DNA from: Candidatus Gastranaerophilales bacterium
GTDB lineage: Bacteria > Cyanobacteriota > Vampirovibrionia > Gastranaerophilales > Gastranaerophilaceae
DNA: 37,255 bases
Assembly (NCBI GenBank): GCA_905234865.1
Contig: CAJOJE010000019.1
Span: 1-37,255 of the forward strand
Reading direction: 5' to 3'
The notes under the pieces were generated by a model. It was not told the DNA's origin. It did no database searches and saw only the letters and a program-made list of their open reading frames with translations. The stretch's first letter is position 1; every line of letters begins with the position of its first letter. Positions 1-6,611 of this stretch are shown here, one piece after another. A program made the position numbers and the translations under genes.

Positions 1-489
1 TTCGCTTCAAAATGCAAAAGCATTTTTTCGCTTCATCGGACTAAAACCTTGGCGCACTACGTTCGGCTTTGCCTCACATTCGTGCTACGAAATTTCCGCC
101 TCTTGGAATTTCTTAACAGCTCACTTTACTTGAACTTCGTTTCAGAATTTCTCTAACAAGAAATTCTTCCGCTCCGCCGTTCGTTCGCATTACGGAACTC
201 GGTGACTTTGCACCTCGTCCGTCAGAAATTCCGCTGTCTTGGAATTTCTAGCGGTTTTTGCCCTTAATTTCGCTTCAAAATGCAAAAGCATTTTTTCGCT
301 TCATCGGACTAAAACCTTGGCGCACTACGTTCGGCTTTGCCTCACATTCGTGCTACGAAATTTCCGCAACAGCTCACTTTACTTGGACTTCGTTTCAGAA
401 TTTCTCTAAAAAGAAATTCTTCCACTCCGCCGTTCGTTCGCATTACGGAACTCGGTGACGTTGCACCTCGTCCGTCAGAAATTCCGCTA
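1..489. repeat. Two-copy tandem repeat, ~268-bp period, hairpin-rich
   Basis: Copy 1 starts at or before base 1 and runs to about 236; copy 2 runs 269-489 at an offset of 268. Copy 2 lacks 15 bases present at 100-114 and differs by a few substitutions. Each copy holds inverted repeats: AAAATGC/GCATTTT (9-15, 20-26), AGAATTTCT/AGAAATTCT (144-152, 159-167), and in copy 1 AGAAATTCC/GGAATTTCT (225-233, 241-249). Short open frames here follow the repeat and look spurious, so I see no gene. The right edge coincides with the stop codon of the pilin pseudogene (TAG at 487-489, minus). It could be a dispersed non-coding repeat family or a decayed element; nothing shows a transposase. Confidence 0.8.
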
Positions 490-1635
490 ATTATTGTAGC
501 AAAAAAGGAATGTGGTATCATGATGAAATACTCCGTTCCGGCCCGGGTTTCCACCGCAGTTATTCATCTCCGGACTCATATCACAAAAAGAAACCGTGGT
601 TAGATGTTTTTGTATGCTGTTATTTCTTCTTACATATTTGCTTGTCGGGATATAAAAGTGTACGTTAATGCGATTTTCTTCTTTAAAAACTTCGGGAAAA
701 CCCATTGAAGCGAGCCTTGCATTCCTTGTGCCATCATCAACGGAAGTATCTTTAATAAGCCAATCGCCTAATGCTTTTGCGTCGTCATAACTTATTATAT
801 TATCTACCCCGCCGCACATAATAACGGCACGCATATAATAATTCTTGTCTTTATTAGCTTCATCTCCCGTATATTCCATATTACGGAGTATATCATCGCC
901 ATAGGGCGAGGACATACATTCAGAATATGAAACAGATTCTATATTCCCTAAAGATATCGGAGCATTTAAACATAATCCGACTTCGTTTCCAAAACAGGTA
1001 TTCCCTATATTTTTTGCACTTCCCAATTAATAAACATCATCACCAAAAATATTCGGTTTATTGTCTCCGTTAATATCTACAATGCCTGCAATGCAGGATA
1101 AACCGTCGTTTTCTGTCTTTTCTGCGCAATTTGTATTATACGATAATATAATATGCGCTCCATCCGGCGTTGTTATTGCAATATTATCGGAAGTCCAATT
1201 ATTATTATTATCTTGCGCTTTCATTCCAAGCGACGAACCTGTTTTAATATCCGATAAATTAACCGAATCGCCATTAGAATTCACTTTAACGAATTGATAA
1301 TTTTCTCCGAAGCAATCCGTAACAGGAGGCAAATTACTCGGTTCATCTCGTACACGACAAATTTTTGCAATTTTTAAATAATTTCTTAACTCATCAACAA
1401 ATTCATAAGTATTTGAATAATAAGGCCCGATTTTATTTTGTACTGCCATTAATTCTATTGATTCGGACAGTTTTTTCTTTTAAACATTTGTTTGGCTTTC
1501 TCTTATTTTAAATTGAAATAAATAGCTTACGGACGCAATTATTACAGTCGCAACAATACCTACAATAAGAAAGATAATTAAGGTTTCAACCAAAGTAAAA
1601 CCTTTTTTGGGCGGAGGTATAAATTTTTGTATCAT
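487..1635 (-). pseudogene. Type IV pilin-like protein, interrupted by two in-frame TAA stops
   Basis: The ATG at 1635 follows AAAGG. The first codons give a class III prepilin leader: basic residues, then KKGFTLVETLIIFLIVG, with the G|F peptidase site, Glu at +5 and a hydrophobic helix. The frame is stopped by TAA at 1480-1482 (codon 52), reopens through a ~150-codon segment with a pseudopilin-like DINGDNKPNIFG motif, is stopped again by TAA at 1027-1029, and stays open to TAG at 487-489. All three pieces share one frame (383 codons) with no frameshift. Each TAA is one base from CAA or AAA. Intact relatives would be surface pilins or type II secretion pseudopilins, processed by a prepilin peptidase. 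TAA ends many intact neighbours, so recoding is unlikely. I read this as a recent pseudogene; sequencing error is the alternative. Confidence 0.75.
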
Positions 1636-1800
1636 AAAACCTTTATCTTTATTAAATTTATTTCTCGTTATAAGATATTTTTAACATAACTGCAATAAGT
1701 AACTTTTAGCGAAATATCCGGTATAAAAAGATACGTTATCGGTAGCAATAAAACAAATAAAAACCGGTTTTAAAAATTTTTATTGAGGAGTTTTTGCGCA

Positions 1801-1825
1801 TTAAAAAAGAGGGTTTTAACCCTCT
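1801..1825 (-). terminator. Rho-independent terminator of tRNA-Glu
   Basis: On the minus strand, AGAGGGTT and AACCCTCT form an 8-bp stem with a 2-base loop (1808-1825), followed directly by a T run (1803-1808). It lies just downstream of tRNA-Glu. Confidence 0.75.
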
Positions 1826-1837
1826 ATTATTTTAAAT

Positions 1838-1910
1838 TACCCCCAAGCGAATTCGAATCGCTGTTTTCACCGTGAAAGGGTGGCGTCCTAGGCCTCTAGA
1901 CGATGGGGGC
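1838..1910 (-). tRNA. tRNA-Glu (anticodon TTC)
   Basis: The minus strand folds as a cloverleaf. The acceptor GCCCCCA pairs with TGGGGGT (one G-U), the anticodon loop CTTTCAC is closed by CCACC/GGTGA with anticodon TTC, and the T arm contains GATTCGAATT. CCA is not encoded. The gene lies 18 bases downstream of a minus-strand gene whose last codons hold a TATAAT, a possible own promoter. Confidence 0.93.
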
Positions 1911-1928
1911 ATGACTTATTTAGTTTTC

Positions 1929-2639
1929 CTATTTATCATTATACACGAAAAGTCCGATTATGTCATTAAGTTTTGTCAATTGTTTTTGATAATTTAAGTT
2001 TTGTTTCTCAAGATTTCTGATATTGCTCTTATATTCTTGAATTGTAAAGTTACAATCCTTAATTGAACTGTTCAAACAATCTCTGACTTTTTGCGCATCT
2101 TGAAGAACACTTTTCATCGGAATACCGAGAGCTTCAATTGTTTGGCGAATAATTTGAGCGCCGACCTGTTTTGAAACTCCGCCGGGGAGCTGTGAAATGA
2201 GCCTTTTTAATACATTAATATTATTGGGCATTTCAAATTCCTCGGTGTCATCCTCAGAATCAATCGTAAGTTTGAAATCAGGGTTATCGCTGACATCACC
2301 CGATTCCATTTTAAATACGGGGGTATATTCTTCGCTTTCCTGTTCAACTCCTTCAATTGTAGGTGCTTCATATAAATCATCTAATTCATCGTAAGAACTA
2401 TCCGAATCATCGTCATCCTCATCTGACGGAATAATTGAACTGAACCCTGTATGTTTATCTTCTAAACTATCGTGCATTTCATTGTGCGATATGGAAATTA
2501 CATCTTGTGAATGTAAAGCTTCCATGGACTCGTTTTCGGATATTTCAAGCTCACTCTCACCACCTGACGGTTTGTTTTGTTTTTTGAGTGCGTCTGCAAT
2601 TTTTTTGCCCATATTCGAGGGTAGTTCGTTGCCTGACAT
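1929..2639 (-). CDS. Acidic hypothetical protein with C-terminal coiled coil
   Basis: A 236-aa soluble protein that I do not recognise. The first ~140 residues are low-complexity and very acidic, including a D/S/E run near residues 75-85. A folded-looking part follows (about 143-185: VLKRLISQLPGGVSKQ, then a helix with IIRQTIEALGIP), then a coiled coil rich in N/Q/K/L to the C-terminus. The start is ATG at 2639, with AAGGAA eight bases upstream; a TTG directly before it is less likely. There is no signal peptide or membrane segment. The gene stands alone between terminators at its 5' side and tRNA-Glu at its 3' side. The architecture (disordered acidic arm plus coiled coil) would suit a scaffold or cytoskeleton-associated protein, but this is only a guess. 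Confidence 0.75.
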   Translation of the reverse strand: MSGNELPSNMGKKIADALKKQNKPSGGESELEISENESMEALHSQDVISISHNEMHDSLEDKHTGFSSIIPSDEDDDDSDSSYDELDDLYEAPTIEGVEQESEEYTPVFKMESGDVSDNPDFKLTIDSEDDTEEFEMPNNINVLKRLISQLPGGVSKQVGAQIIRQTIEALGIPMKSVLQDAQKVRDCLNSSIKDCNFTIQEYKSNIRNLEKQNLNYQKQLTKLNDIIGLFVYNDK

Positions 2640-2717
2640 CAATTTTTTCCTTTGTCGAGTCTCTCCAAGAAATATTATATATAATAAATATTAAATTTCA
2701 ATAGTTTTTTTTTAAAT

Positions 2718-2745
2718 AAAAAAAAGGACCCAAAAAATTGAGTCC
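2718..2745 (-). terminator. Rho-independent terminator
   Basis: Read on the minus strand, GGACTCAA pairs with TTGGGTCC (one G-U) around a TTTT loop, followed by eight T. It lies ~100 bases beyond another hairpin at 2847-2872, so it may end a separate short transcript or back up the first terminator. Confidence 0.65.
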
Positions 2746-2846
2746 GCTGTCTGGAATTAAGAATAGCTGGAAGTATGAAAAAGATTTAATTATATATAAC
2801 AGCAAGTATAAAAATCTCACAATTACCCGATTGGGTACAATATTAA

Positions 2847-2872
2847 AATTCCTTAACAATTGTTAAGGAATT
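2847..2872 (-). terminator. Perfect 26-bp palindrome downstream of the exonuclease gene
   Basis: The 26 bases are a perfect palindrome centred on AACAATTGTT, with TTTTAAT following on the minus strand. It sits 47 bases past the stop of the minus-strand exonuclease gene, so a terminator is the simplest reading. The T run is short, and an operator-like site is possible. Confidence 0.5.
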
Positions 2873-2919
2873 AGGATTTTTATATTTAAAATTTGAAATA
2901 AACTACGTCCTATAAAAAA

Positions 2920-3840
2920 TTAATGCTTGTCAGGTTTGATTACGTTAAACACTTTATTTTCGGAAATTTCACATCTTGCGGATTTGATTCTGTCTTTAAT
3001 TTCATCGTCAACCGTAGATGATAAAACAAGTTTATCAATAAACACATTATTTAATCTTACCGCTTTTTCAAGAACCCCGATTTCATTCAAGGCATCTTTT
3101 ACCTGTTCAAAATCGTAAGCAAAAGATTTTTTAGTATTATATGCCATAGTTTCGCCCGAATTTGCGGTAATCGGCTCTCCGCCCTTTTCAAAATAAATTC
3201 TGAAAATAGATTTTAAATCTTGAATTTCGGATTGCAAAATTTGAATTGTCGATTGAAGCCTTAAAAATCTTTCAAACAAATATTCAACGTTATCTATCTG
3301 ACTTAGTTGCCAATCATATTTTTGAAAATACATCTTTTTTAATTTAGGATACGCTTTTGCAAGACCTTCTGCGTCCGCAAGCGCTCTGTGACGTGTAGAA
3401 AATTCTACGTTAAAAATTTCCATAAGTTTATCCAAACCGCAAGATTCAAGGTGCGGATAAACTTCTTTAAACATAAATTGAGAGTCAATATATCTGTTTT
3501 CAAACGGCTTTTTAAGCAATCGTTTTGAAGTTCTGTTTAAAAAGCTGTAATCAAAAATTGCATTGTGCGCAACAATCGGATTTTCTCCGATAAAATCAAT
3601 TATTTTCGGAAAAATTTCTTCCTCATCGGGAGCCTCAAGAAGCATTTCATCGGTTATACCATGAATTGCCATGGAAGATTTTCTGATTTTTTGATGAGGA
3701 TTAATTAAGGTTTCAAAAGTGTCGGTAATTTTACCGTTTTCAAGCCTTACCCCCGCAAATTCGATAATTCTTTCTTTTGTATAATCCAGTCCCGTTGTTT
3801 CAACATCCAGAACAATCTCAACTTCTTTTTTTCTTGGCAT
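2920..3840 (-). CDS. DEDDh 3'-5' exonuclease (DnaQ / Pol III epsilon-like)
   Basis: A 306-aa protein whose first ~175 residues carry the complete DEDDh exonuclease signature: Exo I VLDVETTGL with D12 and E14, Exo II HNAIFDYSFL with D97, and Exo III HRALADAEG with H151 and D156. These acids bind two metal ions that cleave DNA or RNA from the 3' end. About 130 further residues (176-306) form predicted helices, including a coiled-coil-like stretch near 195-215, and match no domain I know; a bare epsilon subunit is shorter. The ATG at 3840 follows GGGAAAACAG. The gene is monocistronic, with a terminator-like palindrome downstream. Roles could be proofreading, repair or RNA trimming; the sequence does not decide. 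It is not the PolC-fused form. Confidence 0.87.
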   Translation of the reverse strand: MPRKKEVEIVLDVETTGLDYTKERIIEFAGVRLENGKITDTFETLINPHQKIRKSSMAIHGITDEMLLEAPDEEEIFPKIIDFIGENPIVAHNAIFDYSFLNRTSKRLLKKPFENRYIDSQFMFKEVYPHLESCGLDKLMEIFNVEFSTRHRALADAEGLAKAYPKLKKMYFQKYDWQLSQIDNVEYLFERFLRLQSTIQILQSEIQDLKSIFRIYFEKGGEPITANSGETMAYNTKKSFAYDFEQVKDALNEIGVLEKAVRLNNVFIDKLVLSSTVDDEIKDRIKSARCEISENKVFNVIKPDKH

Positions 3841-3929
3841 TCTGTTTTCCCGTCTTTGATAAGTTTATGATAACATATAAAGAAAATTTTTCCAAAAAAA
3901 ATATTAGGTTGTTAAAAAAAATTGAAGAT

Positions 3930-3966
3930 AAAAGTGCATAAATTTTTCTAAATTGTATGCACTTTT
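3930..3966. terminator. Bidirectional terminator hairpin
   Basis: AAAAGTGCATA (3930-3940) pairs with TATGCACTTTT (3956-3966), with T runs on both strands. It lies downstream of the minus-strand 85-aa gene and most likely ends it. Confidence 0.7.
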
Positions 3967-3993
3967 TTTACTTGCATTAGTCAAACTAAAATA

Positions 3994-4251
3994 TTAACCC
4001 GTAAAATAGTCACAAATTAACTTTGGTTCTTTTTTGAATTTGACAGCTTTTAATAATCGGGAAATGAGAGGTTTTTTATATAAAAGTTTTTTATATTTAT
4101 CGACTAAAATTGCCTTTTTTATTAAAGTGCGGTTATAATTTTCCGCAACGCCCGAATTTTCAAAAATGTAAGGTTCCAATTCTCTTAATTGTTTTTTACA
4201 ATTTTCAATCTCGAGCTCAATACTTTTTAAATTTTTCTTTGTCATAACCAT
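3994..4251 (-). CDS. Small helical hypothetical protein (85 aa)
   Basis: An 85-aa basic protein that I do not recognise. It is predicted to be almost all helical: a coiled-coil-like N-terminal half (ELEIENCKKQLRELEPYIFE) and a lysine-rich C-terminal half. There is no signal peptide or membrane helix. Two ATGs are possible (4251 and 4245). The upstream AAAGAAAC is a weak ribosome site, so the start is uncertain by two codons. It is followed by a clear hairpin terminator and is divergent from the GH38 gene across a region with an 18-bp palindrome. The terminator and codon use like its neighbours make it likely to be real. Confidence 0.6.
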   Translation of the reverse strand: MVMTKKNLKSIELEIENCKKQLRELEPYIFENSGVAENYNRTLIKKAILVDKYKKLLYKKPLISRLLKAVKFKKEPKLICDYFTG

Positions 4252-4282
4252 TGTTTCTTTTTTAATAAGGTTTTGTTTCCAT

Positions 4283-4300
4283 AAATCAGTATACTGATTT
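4283..4300. promoter_or_regulatory. 18-bp perfect palindrome in a divergent intergenic region
   Basis: AAATCAGTATACTGATTT is a perfect palindrome between the divergent 85-aa gene (minus) and the GH38 gene (plus). Its core AGTATACT offers a TATACT -10 hexamer on each strand, so it could be a shared symmetric promoter core, a dimeric repressor site, or both. The plus transcript would have a leader of about 75 bases. Confidence 0.45.
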
Positions 4301-4375
4301 TGAGCGTTAAAAACTCGCCCAAAAAGACGATTACATGGTAAAATAAGCTAAAAAGATTATTTAAGGAATTTCTTG

Positions 4376-6607
4376 TTGAAAAAAAATAAAAAAACCGCAA
4401 TTGCTTATCTTCACACGCACTTTGACCCCGAATGGTACAGGAGCGCTGATAGTTTTAATGTAAGATTGGTTGAAATTATTGACAAGGTTTTAGATGAAAT
4501 AAATTCCTCCAAATTATCTTCTTTTTATTTTGACGGACAAATTTTAGCCCTTTTGAACTATTTAAAATTCCGTCCCGAAAAAGAAAAAATCATAAAAAAA
4601 CTTATAAAAGAGAAAAAAATTTTTATAGGTCCTTTTTTTGTATCTGCCGATACTCTTATTGTGCCTGCAGTTGCGCTTATTAAAAATTTGGAAACGGGGC
4701 TTAATTTTTCCAAAAAATTCAAAGAAACTTCTTTTATAGGATATATGTCCGATACTTTCGGACATTCAAACGATATTTTTAAAGTTTTGAAATATTTTAA
4801 TATAAATAACGCAATAATTTGGCGTGGTGTTAATAAAAACGTTCCCGCCGATTTTAAAAAGGAAGAAATAAACACGACAAGACTTGTTATGGGATATTAT
4901 CAAGACTTTTTACATACGGGTGAAATTGATAAAAATAAAGCGCAGACTGTTGAAAAAATTCTTGATAAAATTAATCAAAAGTCCGATAATATTCTTCTTT
5001 TGCCGATTGGAGGAGATCATCTTGCGCCGGTTTCAAATTTTTCTTCTAAAATTTCATTATTGAACAAATATTTAGAAAAATACGAAATAATACAAGGTTC
5101 ACCCTTTGATTATATTGAAAAAGCAAAATATATAAAAAATGTTGACGAAGAATTTTTGGATAATTCCGAAACATACATTTTACAAGGGGTATATTCAACA
5201 AGAATTGATGAAAAAATTAAAAATGCAAAATTATGTTTTGAACTTTATAATAAAATATTCCCGCTAAATTATTTTCTGAAAGGAAAGTTCAAAAACGAGC
5301 TTGAAGCAGCTTCAATCGAGCTTCTTTACAATCAAGCTCATGATTCAATTTACGGCTGTTCATCGGATAGCGTTTCAAAAGCCGTTAAAAAGCGCCAAGA
5401 AAGCGTATCGGACATAACAAAAACCGTTCGGGGAAATTTAATAAGAGATTTTAAAAAAGAATTTTTAATCAATAATTCAACCGATAAAATCGGGGTTTTT
5501 AACTTTTCTAATTATTCTCAAAACGGCTGCATTAAAATTATTTCCGATAAAAAAATTAAAAATGCGCAAAAAATAAGAACTTTTTATTCCGTATCGGAAG
5601 ATATTATGTCTGATATTAACATAAACCCCATGACGGAAGATTTTCACGATTTTTATGAATATTTAATTGAAATTCCCGATATTAAGCCGTTTTCATTTAA
5701 AAATTTTAAAATTCCGCCCGTTCAAAAAGCTCATATTGTAGGAAACGACTTTATTGAAAACGGTAACTTAAAACTTTTTATTTTGGATAATAAAATAAAC
5801 GTTACAGATAAAAAAACAGGCGAATTATTTGAAGATTTTATCAATCTTCATTCAACAAAAGATACGGGCGACAGTTATAATTATGCGCCTTTAGGCAGAG
5901 AACGAATTTTAAAGTTATTATCTTCAAAAATTAAAACTAAAGGAAAAATTAAATCAACCCTTGAAATCAAATTTGAAGATAATATTAAATTGAATGTTTC
6001 CCTAACGAATAAGAGCGATAATTTTGAATTTGAAATTCATATAAAAAACAGAAAGAAAAACAGAAAACTTCAGATTGTTTTTAATACAAAAAACAACATT
6101 GAAACAACTCTTTCAAAAGACTTAATCGCAGAAATAAAAAGAACTCCGGATTATAATTATCTTTTATCTCAAAACATGCCCGTTGCGGACAGGAGCGAAT
6201 TAAAAACGGGCGCATATCCGAATAACGGTTATGTACTTGCTAATGATGTACTGGTTGCGGGAATAGGGCTGAATGAGTATGAAATTTATAAAAATTCTTT
6301 AAAAATTACCTTTTTAAGAAGCATAGGAATAATTTCAAACCCCAAAAATCCTGCTCGTTTTGTTCCTGCGGGACCTCCGATAAAATGTCCCGATATGTGG
6401 ATGATTGGGGAATACAAAATTAAATTATTTATGAAATTTGACAGAAATAACGACAAGTTTCAAAGGCAAAAATTTTTGGAAAATGTTCTAAATCCTTTTT
6501 TAGGAATGTTCGGAGATTTTAAGATAAAAAATAAGACCTTTATTAAAAATAATGAGAAGTCTTATTTTGTAGGTATTATTAATTCTAAACCTTTATTTTT
6601 AAATTAA
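4376..6607 (+). CDS. GH38 alpha-mannosidase-like glycoside hydrolase
   Basis: About 743 aa; numbering below counts from the alternative TTG at 4373. The N-terminus carries HTHFDPEWY (H16 and D18, zinc ligands of GH38), SDTFGHSNDI at 126-135 (D127 aligns with the catalytic nucleophile), IIWRG near 148, GGDH near 213 and AHDSIYGCS near 322 (H323, the other zinc histidine). The C-terminal half is beta-rich, as in the family's mannosidase C-terminal domains. Such enzymes release alpha-linked mannose with retention. There is no signal peptide, so it probably works in the cytoplasm on imported glycans or a storage glycoside. No ATG is available: AAGGAA at 4363-4368 is seven bases from TTG 4376, my preferred start. 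No transporter gene sits next to it. Its stop is only 4 bases from a convergent gene. Confidence 0.87.
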   Translation: MKKNKKTAIAYLHTHFDPEWYRSADSFNVRLVEIIDKVLDEINSSKLSSFYFDGQILALLNYLKFRPEKEKIIKKLIKEKKIFIGPFFVSADTLIVPAVALIKNLETGLNFSKKFKETSFIGYMSDTFGHSNDIFKVLKYFNINNAIIWRGVNKNVPADFKKEEINTTRLVMGYYQDFLHTGEIDKNKAQTVEKILDKINQKSDNILLLPIGGDHLAPVSNFSSKISLLNKYLEKYEIIQGSPFDYIEKAKYIKNVDEEFLDNSETYILQGVYSTRIDEKIKNAKLCFELYNKIFPLNYFLKGKFKNELEAASIELLYNQAHDSIYGCSSDSVSKAVKKRQESVSDITKTVRGNLIRDFKKEFLINNSTDKIGVFNFSNYSQNGCIKIISDKKIKNAQKIRTFYSVSEDIMSDININPMTEDFHDFYEYLIEIPDIKPFSFKNFKIPPVQKAHIVGNDFIENGNLKLFILDNKINVTDKKTGELFEDFINLHSTKDTGDSYNYAPLGRERILKLLSSKIKTKGKIKSTLEIKFEDNIKLNVSLTNKSDNFEFEIHIKNRKKNRKLQIVFNTKNNIETTLSKDLIAEIKRTPDYNYLLSQNMPVADRSELKTGAYPNNGYVLANDVLVAGIGLNEYEIYKNSLKITFLRSIGIISNPKNPARFVPAGPPIKCPDMWMIGEYKIKLFMKFDRNNDKFQRQKFLENVLNPFLGMFGDFKIKNKTFIKNNEKSYFVGIINSKPLFLN

Positions 6608-6611
6608 AATT

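Noticed and set aside
342-554. Minus-strand 70-codon frame in the left repeat
   Set aside because: It spans the repeat border and the end of the pilin frame in another phase; no initiation signal.
487-1635. Genome-wide recoding of TAA as a sense codon
   Set aside because: TAA ends many intact genes here (era-operon 166-aa gene, prmC, rsgA, accC, efp) at the expected family length.
1756-1782. Hairpin around AAAACCGGTTTT upstream of the pilin gene as a terminator
   Set aside because: The stem is very AT-rich beyond the 12-base palindrome and no gene ends there; at most a weak operator-like site.
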